A stretch of DNA of 64,000 nt, taken from positions 2,022,501 through 2,086,500 of the forward strand of contig NZ_CP024311.1 of NCBI RefSeq assembly GCF_002944315.1. Direction: 5' to 3'. This stretch comes from Rhizobium sp. NXC24. Its GTDB lineage: Bacteria > Pseudomonadota > Alphaproteobacteria > Rhizobiales > Rhizobiaceae. Shown here one piece after another: positions 39,826-50,031 of the stretch. Below the pieces are notes generated by a model, which was not told the origin of the DNA, ran no database searches, and saw only the letters and a list, made by a program, of their open reading frames with translations. Made by a program: the position numbers and the translations under genes. Numbering within the stretch: position 1 is the stretch's first letter; each line of letters begins with the position of its first letter.

Positions 39826-40215
39826 TCACGTCCCCACGCCGATTTCGGCCAGGCGGCCGAGACAGGCTTCTTCGACATTGTCGAGTTCGGTCAGAGTGTC
39901 CTCAATATCCTTGCGCTTCTGGCGCAGTTCCTCGCGCTTTTCGTCGACGCGCTTCATCAGGAGCTTCAACTGGCCGATCTCGCCTGGCGGCTCCTTATAG
40001 ACCTGAATGATCTCGCGGATTTCGGCGATGGTGAAGCCGATGCGGCGGCCGCGCAGGATTTCCTGGATCAGGCGGCGGTCGGCTGGCCGGAAAAGGCGCG
40101 TGCGGCCTCTGCGCTCGGGATGGATAAGACCTTCATCCTCGTAGAAACGCAATGTCCGAGTGGAAACGCCGAATTCCCGCGTGAGCTCCGTTATGCTATA
40201 AAACCTGTCCAACAA
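39826..40215 (-). CDS. MerR family transcriptional regulator
   Basis: A 129-residue regulator. The N-terminal winged helix-turn-helix reads YSITELTREFGVSTRTLRFYEDEGLIHPERRGRTRLF, with the second half RRLIQEILRGRRIGFTIAEIREII. A C-terminal antiparallel coiled-coil helix of about 45 residues follows (LKLLMKRVDEKREELRQKRKDI). There is only one Cys (EACLGRL), so metal sensing by a Cys pair is unlikely. In rhizobia similar short MerR proteins control branched-chain or acyl-CoA catabolism. It probably represses itself through the operator at 40248. Confidence 0.9.
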   Translation of the reverse strand: MLDRFYSITELTREFGVSTRTLRFYEDEGLIHPERRGRTRLFRPADRRLIQEILRGRRIGFTIAEIREIIQVYKEPPGEIGQLKLLMKRVDEKREELRQKRKDIEDTLTELDNVEEACLGRLAEIGVGT

Positions 40216-40247
40216 TAGTCCGCCTCTCTGGTGCAGAGCCTATAATA

Positions 40248-40269
40248 TTGACTTTTACGTAATAGTCAA
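40248..40269 (-). promoter_or_regulatory. Palindromic MerR operator overlapping the merR promoter
   Basis: A 22-base near-perfect palindrome, TTGACT-T-TTACGTAA-T-AGTCAA, has a single mismatched pair. On the minus strand its first arm serves as a TTGACT -35, followed after 16 bases by TATTAT as -10, so bound regulator would sit inside the promoter spacer. This is the classic MerR operator arrangement and implies autoregulation. Confidence 0.7.
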
Positions 40270-40334
40270 TTTCAGCAAGGCCCCGATGGACTTTCGATCG
40301 TCAAAGATGTGTTGAATTCAAAGGCCTAGCGGCC

Positions 40335-41753
40335 TTAGTGAATGGAAAACCACCAGGTCGCCAGACCCAGGAACGCAAAATATCCCGTGCAATCCGTGAC
40401 CGTAGTGACAAATGCCGACGAGGCGATGGCCGGGTCGGCGCCGAATCGATGCAGCACCAGCGGCAGCAGGATACCACCAAGGGCCGCCGCGACGAGATTG
40501 ATGATCATCGCAGCGGCGATGACGATGCCGAGCTGGAAATCATGGAACCAGAGGGTGGCGATCGCGCCCATGATGATGGCAAAGAGAATGCCATTGAGAA
40601 AGCCGACACCCGCCTCTCTGCGGATGACGCGGAAGGCATTGTAGATATCGAGGTCGCCGGTTGCGAGTGCGCGCACGGTGACCGTCATCGTCTGCGTACC
40701 GGCATTGCCGCCCATCGAAGCGACGATCGGCATCAGCACGGCAAGCGCAACCATTTTCTCAATCGCACCGTCAAAGATATTGATAATGCTGGACGCCAGT
40801 ATCGCCGTGATCAGATTGACTGCCAGCCAGACAAAGCGTGAGCGCACCGTGGAGGTGATATTGTCGGACAGCTCTTCGTCGCCGACGCCGCCGAGGCGCT
40901 TGATGTCCTCGTCCGCCTCTTCATGGATGACGTCGACCACGTCGTCGATGGTCAATACGCCGACGAGGCGGTCGTTTTCATCGACGACGGCGGCGGACAG
41001 AAGGTCGTATTGTTCGAAGACCTGCGCCGCCTCTTCCTGGTCCATGACGGCCGGAATCGGATGCGAGGTCTCGCGCATGATGCTCTCGACCTTCGTCTGT
41101 CGCTTGGTACGCAGAATGCGGTCGAGATCGACGCTGCCGAGCAGCTTGAAGGTTGGGTCGATGACGAAGATCTGGGTGAAGGCTTCCGGCAATTCCTCCT
41201 CTTCGCGCATGTAGTCGATCGTCTGGCCGACCGTCCAGAACGGCGGCACGGCAATGAATTCCGTCTGCATGCGGCGGCCGGCTGACTGCTCCGGATATTC
41301 AAGGGCGCGCCGCAGTCGTACCCGCTCGGTGAACGGCAGTTGCGACAGGATCTCGTCGCGGTCTTCCTGGTCGAGGTCTTCGAGAATGTAGACGGCATCG
41401 TCCGAATCGAGTTCGCCGATCGCGGCGGCGATCTGGTCGTTCGGCAGTTGGTCGACGATCTCCATGCGGATCGCTTCGTCCACCTGCGTCAGCGCCGTCA
41501 TGTCGAAGTCGTCGCCGAGCAATTGCACCAGCGTCAGACGTTGGTCGGGATGCAGCGATTCCAGCAGGTCGCCGAGCTCGGATTCGTGCAGCCGGGCGAC
41601 GTTCTGTTGCAGGAATGGAATATCACGCCGCTCGATCGCGTCGTTGACCTCAACGAGGAAATCGGAGCGGACGACGCCGTCCTCGTCGTAGATGTCGGGA
41701 TTGGTCTTCTCGGAGGCCTTGCGAACGCGTTCGTCTTCGTCGGTCGTCGTCAT
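40335..41753 (-). CDS. mgtE: Magnesium transporter MgtE
   Basis: A 472-residue Mg2+ channel/transporter. The N-terminal superhelical domain (about residues 30-150, repeated LPNDQIAAAIGELDSDDAVYIL-type helices) precedes two CBS domains (about 155-275, including LVGVLTIDDVVDVIHEEADED) that sense cytosolic Mg2+. Five C-terminal helices follow with the pore motif MPIVASMGGNAGTQ. A hairpin AAGGCC-TAGC-GGCCTT covers the stop codon and may end the transcript before merR. No Mg-responsive leader was recognised. Confidence 0.95.
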   Translation of the reverse strand: MTTTDEDERVRKASEKTNPDIYDEDGVVRSDFLVEVNDAIERRDIPFLQQNVARLHESELGDLLESLHPDQRLTLVQLLGDDFDMTALTQVDEAIRMEIVDQLPNDQIAAAIGELDSDDAVYILEDLDQEDRDEILSQLPFTERVRLRRALEYPEQSAGRRMQTEFIAVPPFWTVGQTIDYMREEEELPEAFTQIFVIDPTFKLLGSVDLDRILRTKRQTKVESIMRETSHPIPAVMDQEEAAQVFEQYDLLSAAVVDENDRLVGVLTIDDVVDVIHEEADEDIKRLGGVGDEELSDNITSTVRSRFVWLAVNLITAILASSIINIFDGAIEKMVALAVLMPIVASMGGNAGTQTMTVTVRALATGDLDIYNAFRVIRREAGVGFLNGILFAIIMGAIATLWFHDFQLGIVIAAAMIINLVAAALGGILLPLVLHRFGADPAIASSAFVTTVTDCTGYFAFLGLATWWFSIH

Positions 41754-41949
41754 TTGCCGCCTCCCATTCCGTTCTGCCTATGAAAATCTAGGATTCCGTC
41801 ATGGAGAATGACGGCAAAAAGCTGATTGTCAACAATTGGATAGGAGGGAAAGCTGACATTTTGTGTCGTGTCTGTAAGACGGTGGCGCTGGCGACGTCTT
41901 ACCCCTATCCTTAGGCTGCGAACATGTCGTTCCGTTAACAGAGAGAGCC

Positions 41950-42444
41950 GTGCCAGTCCGTCCCATCATCCGCTTCCCCGACCCATTATTGAAAACAGCC
42001 TGCGCTCCCGTCGCCGCCTTTGACGACGACTTGCGTAGGCTCGCCAACGATCTCCTGGACACCATGCGCGCTGCTCCCGGCGTCGGAATCACCGCCGCTC
42101 ATATCGGCGTGCTTCAGCGCATAACCGTAATCGAACTCAGCCGCGAGGATGGTGTGCACACCTATGTCAATCCGGAGATCACCTGGTTTTCCGATGAGAC
42201 GATGCGGCATATGGAGGGCAGTGTCTCCATGCCCGGTTTCACGGACGAGATCGCCAGGCCGAAAGCAATCCGCTTTCGCTACCAGGATCTGGACGGTCGG
42301 GCGCACGAAACTGAAGCCGAAGGCTTTCTTGCTATCTGCATCCAGCACGAAGTCGACCAGCTCGACGGTCTGTTCTGGCTGCAGCGCCTCTCGAAATTGA
42401 AGCGCGACCGGCTGGTGAAGAAATGGGAAAAAGCGAAGGCGTGA
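41950..42444 (+). CDS. Peptide deformylase-like protein with altered active-site motifs
   Basis: A 164-residue protein with the full PDF fold length. The three defining motifs are changed: motif 1 reads GVGITAAHIG (Gln to His), motif 2 reads EGSVSMPG in place of EGCLS (metal-ligand Cys to Ser), and motif 3 reads QHEVDQ in place of HExDH (second ligand His to Gln). Two of three metal ligands are thus replaced, while the catalytic Glu remains. It is probably not a housekeeping deformylase; it may be inactive or have another activity. The start is GTG. Confidence 0.85.
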   Translation: MPVRPIIRFPDPLLKTACAPVAAFDDDLRRLANDLLDTMRAAPGVGITAAHIGVLQRITVIELSREDGVHTYVNPEITWFSDETMRHMEGSVSMPGFTDEIARPKAIRFRYQDLDGRAHETEAEGFLAICIQHEVDQLDGLFWLQRLSKLKRDRLVKKWEKAKA

Positions 42445-42473
42445 TCGGTCCTGCGTGTCTAAATGTCCGCACA

Positions 42474-42503
42474 TAAAAATGCGGGCGCCTCGAAGACGCC
42501 CGC
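42474..42503 (-). terminator. Terminator between def-like and PsiF-like genes
   Basis: The stem GCGGGCG/CGCCCGC, read on the minus strand, is followed by ATTTTTA. It ends the PsiF-like transcript and may also stop the convergent def-like transcript. Confidence 0.75.
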
Positions 42504-42528
42504 CTGTTTGTCTGCATGAAGCGGCGGA

Positions 42529-43044
42529 TCAGCCCTTCAGCTTGGTGTTGCAGAGGCTGTAGTAGCCGCCGCCCTTCTGGATCCACTTCAGGCCGTTAAG
42601 GGTATTCTTGGTCTTGTTGTCGTTATAGGCGTCGACGCAGGTGTGGAAGCGGCCCTTGCCGGGCGTTTCGCTCGAATATTTGGGATCGACGGCCTTCGGG
42701 AAGGTCACGCCGGCCGGCGCTGCGGTCGTAGCCTTCGGCGGCTCCTTGGCCGGCGGCTTGGTGGCATCAGGCTCATCGGCAGCCGCCGTCGTCTTGGCGG
42801 TGGCAGTGGTCTTTGCCGGCGCGGTGGTTGCCGGTGCAGTGGTGGTAGCGCTTGCGTCGGCAGCGCACTGCGAAGCACGGAAATCATTCCACGTCTGGCC
42901 GTTCAGGGTACCGGCAGCCTTGGCCGCCTGATACTTGGTGCTGCACTCTTTCATGGTTAGCGCAGAAGCCGGCGATGAGAGGGCCATCGAGCCCACAACT
43001 GCAAGAGACGCAAAAGACATCAACAGGATGGCACGACTGGTCAT
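42529..43044 (-). CDS. Secreted protein with two PsiF-like repeats
   Basis: A 171-residue protein with a signal peptide (about residues 1-28, ending SPASAL). Two related modules follow: residues about 30-60 (MKECSTKYQAAKAAGTLNG to FRASQC) and about 130-170 (FHTCVDAYNDNKTKNTLNG to SLCNTK). Each holds a Cys pair like PsiF repeats, and they are joined by a long Ala/Thr/Pro/Lys low-complexity linker. It is probably periplasmic. The start MTSRAILLM is chosen since the longer frame precedes the signal peptide. Confidence 0.8.
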   Translation of the reverse strand: MTSRAILLMSFASLAVVGSMALSSPASALTMKECSTKYQAAKAAGTLNGQTWNDFRASQCAADASATTTAPATTAPAKTTATAKTTAAADEPDATKPPAKEPPKATTAAPAGVTFPKAVDPKYSSETPGKGRFHTCVDAYNDNKTKNTLNGLKWIQKGGGYYSLCNTKLKG

Positions 43045-43418
43045 TGGCAAATCCTCCGCTCTATGACGAATGTCGAAACTATTAATCATCCCCGCCCCTT
43101 CGGTTGTCAATTGACGCACGAGTCGCGGGCAAGCAACGACACCATATGGGGGAGAACATGAACGGTAACTGTACGGAAACAGCTATCAGAGAGAGTACCT
43201 TCGCCTGAGACGCAACTTTTAAAGGAATGTGGTGACGGCGATCGCCAGAAGGAAAAAACCGCCGAAGCGGGTTTCTGGTGTGGTCGAGAAGAAAACGGGT
43301 ATTGGTGCCGAGCTGCCCGTTAACCTCGTCCGTCAACCATTATCGCAGGTTCAGATTGCCGGCGCATTAATAGATCAGTAACCATCTTTTCGATTGCAAG
43401 CTTAGAGATGGAATACGA
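43045..43418. other. AT-rich intergenic region with an orphan terminator
   Basis: This 374-base gap has lower GC than its surroundings. At 43253-43273 the minus strand reads CCGC-TTCG-GCGG followed by six T residues, a convincing terminator, but no minus-strand gene ends there. The 145 bases upstream of it on the minus strand contain an ACGGG/CCCGT stem and could be a short non-coding RNA. The 84-codon frame across it (43082-43336) has no recognisable features and runs through the terminator. Confidence 0.5.
43253..43273 (-). terminator. Orphan UUCG-loop terminator
   Basis: The four GC pairs CCGC/GCGG close a TTCG tetraloop, flanked by AA/TT, with a run of six T residues on the minus strand. 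No coding gene is assigned to it. Confidence 0.65.
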
Positions 43419-43592
43419 ATGCCCCCTATTGAAATTCCTTTCGAATACAAAATTGAAACAAAAGAAGTGCGACTCGGTCGATGGGTCTATGTGATTCATT
43501 TGAACGAGGACAGAAGCCGGCCCAGCAGAAAATTTCGAACGCAGGAAGCTGCTCTCGACGACGCTTACGAGATGCTCTCCTACATGCTCTGA
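43419..43592 (+). CDS. Small hypothetical protein of 57 residues
   Basis: This is a short frame not built from an overlapping gene: it begins MPPIEIPFEYKIETKEVR and ends EMLSYML. The composition is protein-like, with mixed charge and strand-turn-strand then helix character, including RLGRWVYVIHLNED and a final helix TQEAALDDAYEML. The Shine-Dalgarno is weak (GAG about 11 bases before). It lies in an AT-rich pocket beside the integrase remnant, so it may be a leftover of an integrated element or a genuine small rhizobial gene. No family is recognised. Confidence 0.5.
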   Translation: MPPIEIPFEYKIETKEVRLGRWVYVIHLNEDRSRPSRKFRTQEAALDDAYEMLSYML

Positions 43593-43689
43593 TCCGTTAT
43601 CGTGTCCGTGCGAGTCGAGTGAGATGCAAACATTTTGCTAATTGCGGAGCGGAACGTACTCCGCAAGACCGACGCGGTGCGATTCCTTG

Positions 43690-43885
43690 GAAGGCCACAG
43701 ACCTCATCGTGCTGGCCCGGATCGGCTGCCGAATCGAAGGCACCCCATGCTTGGTTGCCAGCACGATATCACGGCAATCCTGGGCCATTTCCGAAGCGAA
43801 GACGAGCGAGGTTTATAGTCGTGGAGCGGAACGCTGGAAGCTTGCCCTTGGAGCGATGGAAAAGGTCTCCCAGGCTCTGTTCTGA
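43690..43885 (+). pseudogene. Decayed C-terminal end of a tyrosine recombinase (integrase)
   Basis: The typical integrase C terminus is split over two frames. GCQHDITAILGH (43753-43788) matches the GCxxxxIxAILGH block. One extra base later, the next frame gives SEAKTSEVYSRGAERWKLA and then LGAMEKV, matching the GHKTxxEVxxYTRxAxxxxLAxxAM block with the nucleophile Tyr. The upstream HxxR region is scrambled by at least one more frameshift, and no N-terminal part remains. It lies 55 bases from the 3' end of tRNA-Leu, the usual integration site for such elements. Confidence 0.65.
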
Positions 43886-43904
43886 CGTCGGACACTTGGC
43901 AAAG

Positions 43905-43930
43905 AAAAAGCCCGCAAAGGCGGGCTTTTC
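43905..43930 (-). terminator. Terminator of tRNA-Leu, possibly bidirectional
   Basis: The stem AGCCCGC-AAAG-GCGGGCT has T-rich flanks on both strands (TTTTTCTTT on the minus strand). It lies about 14 bases past the tRNA 3' end. Confidence 0.8.
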
Positions 43931-43940
43931 TTAATCAACT

Positions 43941-44025
43941 TGGTGCGGTCGAGAAGACTCGAACTTCCACGGGTTGCCCCACAGCGACCTCAACGCTGCG
44001 CGTCTACCAATTCCGCCACGACCGC
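43941..44025 (-). tRNA. tRNA-Leu (anticodon GAG)
   Basis: On the minus strand a complete class II tRNA can be folded: acceptor GCGGTCG pairs with CGACCGC, the D arm carries TGGTAGACGC, and the anticodon stem CAGCG/CGCTG encloses TTGAGGT with anticodon GAG. A long variable arm (TGGGGCAACCCGTG) and a TTCGAGTC T-loop follow. The 3' ACCA is encoded. It reads CUC and CUU codons. The 3' side faces an integrase remnant. Confidence 0.96.
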
Positions 44026-44268
44026 ATCGTGGTAGGGCCGGATTGCTCCGGCGCGGCTGCATGTAGCAAAAGCATTCGGGGGGCACAAGAGCGATATGTC
44101 AGTTTTTTTAACATTCGCCCACAGCTCCCTTAAACGCGCCTTTGGATTCACGGCATCCGTCTCGTAGATGTTTGAATTCCTGGCCAAATGCCTCCATATG
44201 TTGATAACCTATCGGCGCGCCAAATTTCCAAGGGAGCTGTCTGCCGAACAGGCGCAAAGGACTGGCTG

Positions 44269-44985
44269 ATGCTACGCACCGATCTCCAACATCAAATGTT
44301 TCCCCCTGCCGGCTCTCCGCCCGTGCGTTGGCGTATCGCCGATGGTCTCGTGCCCTATGATGAAGCAGTGGCGGTCATGGAGGCGGAGGTGGCGGCGATT
44401 GCCGAGGGTCAAGCGCAGGAGCTTGTCTGGCTGGTCGAGCATCCACCTTTATATACAGCAGGCACCAGCGCCAATGCGGCCGATCTCATCGAGCCCGATC
44501 GTTTTCCCGTCTTCGCCACCGGGCGAGGCGGCGAATATACCTATCATGGCCCCGGCCAGCGCGTTGCCTATGTCATGCTGGATCTGAAGCGCCGGCGTCA
44601 GGATATCCGCGCCTTCGTTGCCGCATTGGAAGAAGTCATCATCCGCACCCTCGATTCGATGAATGTTCGCGGTGAGCGGCGTGAAGATCGTGTCGGCGTC
44701 TGGGTGCGCCGTCCGGAGAAACCGCTGCTGCCGGATGGGACCGTGGCTGAAGACAAGATCGCCGCCCTCGGCATTCGCGTGCGCAGATGGGTGACGTTTC
44801 ACGGCCTGTCGCTGAACGTCGATCCCGATCTCGGCCATTTCACCGGTATCGTGCCCTGTGGAATTTCCGCCTATGGGGTCACCAGCCTCGTCGACCTCGG
44901 CCTGCCGGTGATGATAGCGGATGTGGATATCCGTCTGCGGGAAGCTTTCGAAGAGATATTCGGCGAAACCACCAATGAACCCTGA
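44269..44985 (+). CDS. lipB: Octanoyl-[acyl carrier protein]:protein N-octanoyltransferase
   Basis: A 238-residue LipB that moves octanoyl groups from ACP to lipoyl domains, the first step of lipoate synthesis; gcvH in this window is such a target. Signatures are [34 protein letters not shown], the catalytic Lys in [18 protein letters not shown] and the catalytic Cys in [15 protein letters not shown]. The start is set by AAGGA seven bases before ATG; 27 more codons are open upstream without support. It converges on an XRE regulator gene six bases away. Confidence 0.94.
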   Translation: MLRTDLQHQMFPPAGSPPVRWRIADGLVPYDEAVAVMEAEVAAIAEGQAQELVWLVEHPPLYTAGTSANAADLIEPDRFPVFATGRGGEYTYHGPGQRVAYVMLDLKRRRQDIRAFVAALEEVIIRTLDSMNVRGERREDRVGVWVRRPEKPLLPDGTVAEDKIAALGIRVRRWVTFHGLSLNVDPDLGHFTGIVPCGISAYGVTSLVDLGLPVMIADVDIRLREAFEEIFGETTNEP

Positions 44986-44991
44986 TGAGGC

Positions 44992-45414
44992 TTAGTGCGC
45001 GACGTCCTTGCTGACATTGCGCAGCCGGATTTGATGGTCGAGCCTTTCGATCTGGCGCGTTGTCGTCTCGATCAGCCGGCCGATTTCCTGATGGGCGGAC
45101 CGTAGGCGCGAAAGCTCGATTTTGACGGCCTCCAGTGCCCGTTCGTCGCTGTCCTCACCCGGTCCATCGCCGGAGCCGGTCATCAGCCAAGTCGGCGACA
45201 CGGCGAACATGGCGGCCAATTTGACCAGAACGGATGGTTGCGGCTCCGAACGGTCCGATTCCCAGGCAATTATCGTCTCCTGCCTTAAGCCCAACTGGCT
45301 TGCCAGCGATTCGAGGCTGATGCCGGCGGCGTCGCGGGCCATGGAAAGGCGTCCGCCCAGGGTATCGTCGCCTTCATCCGAAAAAACGGTCGTCTCTTGT
45401 TCCGTCTTCAACAT
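44992..45414 (-). CDS. XRE family helix-turn-helix regulator
   Basis: A 140-residue protein with an N-terminal Cro/C1-type DNA-binding domain (about residues 18-80, LGGRLSMARDAAGISLESLASQLGLRQETIIAWE, then PSVLVKLAAMFAVSPTWLMTG). A C-terminal helix of about 45 residues follows (ALEAVKIELSRLRSAHQEIGRLI) that probably forms a coiled coil for dimerisation. No ligand domain is present. Its targets are unknown; the divergent neighbour across 218 bases is an EamA permease. Confidence 0.88.
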   Translation of the reverse strand: MLKTEQETTVFSDEGDDTLGGRLSMARDAAGISLESLASQLGLRQETIIAWESDRSEPQPSVLVKLAAMFAVSPTWLMTGSGDGPGEDSDERALEAVKIELSRLRSAHQEIGRLIETTTRQIERLDHQIRLRNVSKDVAH

Positions 45415-45632
45415 CGGTGCGATCCTTGTTGGTTGCGCCGGTGAATTTCTGAGCGGCGCGCTTATTTTTTAGCGGATTTTCCAAGCAGACATAGGTCTAG
45501 GGGCGTCATGTCACCACCGCGATCTGTCTGAATTGGCAAAGTCCGCGATTTTTGCGCCAAATGGTGTGATGAATTGGCAACGGCGTTGATGCCCGTCTTG
45601 ATCGGACGGGATTCCTGTGTTTGATCTCCCGC

Positions 45633-46568
45633 ATGTCCCAAATCTCAGTCGTCCCCGCCCATCAGAATCCGCTGCAAGGCATGGCCATCATGGCCAGCGC
45701 CATGATCGTCCTGCCGGTGATGGATGCGATCGCCAAATATATGGCGACCTTCGAGGCGATGTCGCCGGGACAGGTGACGTTCTACCGCTTCTTCTTTCAA
45801 CTCGTCTGTACTATGCCGCTGCTCTTTGCCGCCTTTGGATGGGCAGCGCTTTCGGCCAAGCGCCCCTGGGTGAACCTTTTGCGCGGCGCGCTGCACGGCG
45901 CGGCAAGCCTGCTGTTTTTCGTGGCGGTCAAATACATGCCGCTTGCCGATGTCTTCGCCATCTATTTCGTCGAACCTTTCATGCTGGCCGCTCTTTCGGC
46001 TCTGTTTCTTGGCGACAAGGTCGGCTGGAGGCGCTGGCTTGCCATCGTCGTCGGCTTCGGCGGCGCGATGATCGTCATTCAGCCAAGTTTCGAAATTTTC
46101 GGCTGGAAAGCGCTGCTGCCGGTCGCCTGCGCCTTTCTCTTTGCGCTTTATCTCTTCATGAACCGTGCCGTCGGCGAGGCGGATTCGCCACTGACCATGC
46201 AGACGATGGCCGGCATCGGCGGCACGATCTTCATGGCCGGTGCGCTTTCGATAGGGGCATCGGCTGGCGTTGCCGATTTCGTACCGTCCCTGCCCGCTTC
46301 CTGGCTCGGTCTCGTGTTGCTGCTGATTCTCGGCTCGATCTCCGGCTATGCGCATATGCTCGTCGTGCGCGCCTTCCGGCTGGCGCCACTGTCGCTGCTG
46401 GCGCCTTTTCAATATTTCGAGATCATTTCGGCTACCATTCTCGGCTATGCGCTGTTCGGGGACTTTCCAAATGTTTCCAAATGGATCGGCATCCTGATCA
46501 TCGTCGGATCGGGTCTTTTCATCATCTGGCGCGAGCGCGTTCAGTCGCGTTCGACGAAATCGGCTTGA
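45633..46568 (+). CDS. EamA (DMT superfamily) permease
   Basis: A 311-residue inner-membrane protein with ten predicted helices in two EamA repeats (about residues 15-145 and 160-295). Family features include the first-helix MDAIAKYM, LFFVAVKYMPLADVFAIYFVEPFMLA and the second-repeat LAPFQYFEIISATILGYALFGD. It transports metabolites, perhaps amino acids or S-adenosylmethionine; the substrate cannot be assigned. The ATG at 45633 is preferred over an in-frame TTG four codons earlier. A CCCGTC/GACGGG hairpin lies 22 bases before the start. Confidence 0.88.
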   Translation: MSQISVVPAHQNPLQGMAIMASAMIVLPVMDAIAKYMATFEAMSPGQVTFYRFFFQLVCTMPLLFAAFGWAALSAKRPWVNLLRGALHGAASLLFFVAVKYMPLADVFAIYFVEPFMLAALSALFLGDKVGWRRWLAIVVGFGGAMIVIQPSFEIFGWKALLPVACAFLFALYLFMNRAVGEADSPLTMQTMAGIGGTIFMAGALSIGASAGVADFVPSLPASWLGLVLLLILGSISGYAHMLVVRAFRLAPLSLLAPFQYFEIISATILGYALFGDFPNVSKWIGILIIVGSGLFIIWRERVQSRSTKSA

Positions 46569-46648
46569 GTACGCTCATCTTCCGCATGGACCGCTGGCGC
46601 AATTTATGACTAAAACGCTGATAGGGCTATGCATTGGGCGGAGTTTTG

Positions 46649-48658
<2,010 letters not shown>

Positions 48659-48759
48659 TCCGTATTCGCTACGAAACGCTCGATTTTTCGCTTGAGCCAT
48701 CCGGCGCGGCCATGCCAATGTCGCGCTAACCAAATCATTAATTTAGAAGGGATGAAACG

Positions 48760-49887
48760 ATGGACGTACGCGCCGCCGTAGCCGTTGCCGCCGGTAAACC
48801 GCTGGAAGTCATGACCGTTCAGCTCGATGGCCCGAAGGCCGGCGAGGTGTTGATCGAGGTCAAGGCGACCGGCATCTGCCATACCGACGATTTCACCCTG
48901 TCGGGCGCCGATCCGGAGGGCCTGTTTCCGGCAATCCTCGGCCATGAGGGCGCCGGCATCGTCGTCGATGTCGGCCCGGGGGTGACCTCGGTCAAGAAGG
49001 GCGACCACGTCATTCCGCTTTATACGCCCGAATGCCGCGAATGTTATTCCTGCCTCAGCCGCAAGACCAACCTCTGCACCGCGATCCGCGCCACGCAAGG
49101 CCAGGGCCTGATGCCGGACGGCACCTCGCGCTTTTCGATCGGCAAGGACAAGATCCATCACTATATGGGCTGCTCGACCTTCGCCAATTTCACCGTGCTG
49201 CCGGAGATTGCCGTTGCCAAGGTCAACCCGGACGCTCCCTTCGACAAGATCTGCTATATCGGCTGCGGCGTCACCACCGGCATCGGTGCGGTCATCAACA
49301 CCGCCAAGGTGGAGATCGGCTCGACGGCGATCGTCTTCGGTCTTGGCGGCATCGGCCTCAACGTCCTGCAGGGCCTGAAGCTTGCCGGCGCCGACATGAT
49401 CATCGGTGTCGACATCAACAACGACCGCAAGGCCTGGGGCGAGAAATTCGGCATGACGCATTTCGTCAATCCGAAGGAGGTCGGCGACGACATCGTGCCT
49501 TACCTCGTCAACCTGACGAAGCGCAATGGCGACCTCATCGGCGGGGCCGACTATACGTTCGACTGCACCGGCAACACCAAGGTGATGCGCCAGGCGCTGG
49601 AATCGTCGCATCGCGGCTGGGGCAAGTCGGTCATCATCGGCGTTGCCGGCGCCGGCCAGGAAATCTCGACCCGTCCGTTCCAGCTCGTCACCGGCCGCAA
49701 CTGGATGGGCACGGCCTTCGGCGGCGCCCGTGGCCGCACCGATGTTCCAAAGATCGTCGACTGGTACATGCAGGGCAAGATCCAGATCGACCCGATGATC
49801 ACCCACACCATGCCGCTCGAGGACATCAACAAGGGCTTCGACATGATGCACAAGGGCGAAAGCATCCGCGGCGTCGTGGTCTATTGA
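48760..49887 (+). CDS. frmA: S-(hydroxymethyl)glutathione dehydrogenase / class III alcohol dehydrogenase
   Basis: A 375-residue zinc- and NAD-dependent enzyme oxidising S-hydroxymethylglutathione to S-formylglutathione. Catalytic zinc ligands are in ATGICHTDDF and LGHEGAGIV, structural zinc Cys are in PECRECYSCLSRKTNLC, and the NAD loop is VFGLGGIGLNV. The class III feature TRFSIGKDKIHHYMGCSTFANF is conserved. With gfa and fghA downstream it completes glutathione-dependent formaldehyde detoxification. It starts 101 bases after pccA. Confidence 0.95.
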   Translation: MDVRAAVAVAAGKPLEVMTVQLDGPKAGEVLIEVKATGICHTDDFTLSGADPEGLFPAILGHEGAGIVVDVGPGVTSVKKGDHVIPLYTPECRECYSCLSRKTNLCTAIRATQGQGLMPDGTSRFSIGKDKIHHYMGCSTFANFTVLPEIAVAKVNPDAPFDKICYIGCGVTTGIGAVINTAKVEIGSTAIVFGLGGIGLNVLQGLKLAGADMIIGVDINNDRKAWGEKFGMTHFVNPKEVGDDIVPYLVNLTKRNGDLIGGADYTFDCTGNTKVMRQALESSHRGWGKSVIIGVAGAGQEISTRPFQLVTGRNWMGTAFGGARGRTDVPKIVDWYMQGKIQIDPMITHTMPLEDINKGFDMMHKGESIRGVVVY

Positions 49888-50031
49888 GAGACCGTTTGAA
49901 AACGGGGGCGGTTTGCGGCGGTCCATGATTCAGGATTCTGATGTGAACAGCAGCGAATCGGCCCCGGATGGCGGTCGGTGTTGGAGCAACTCAAGCGTCC
50001 GTTAGACTAGGCGACACCTGGAGATTGGAAC

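Noticed and set aside
45592..45610. Hairpin before the EamA gene as a regulatory RNA
   Set aside because: Only a 6-bp stem with no known motif; noted in the gene entry only.
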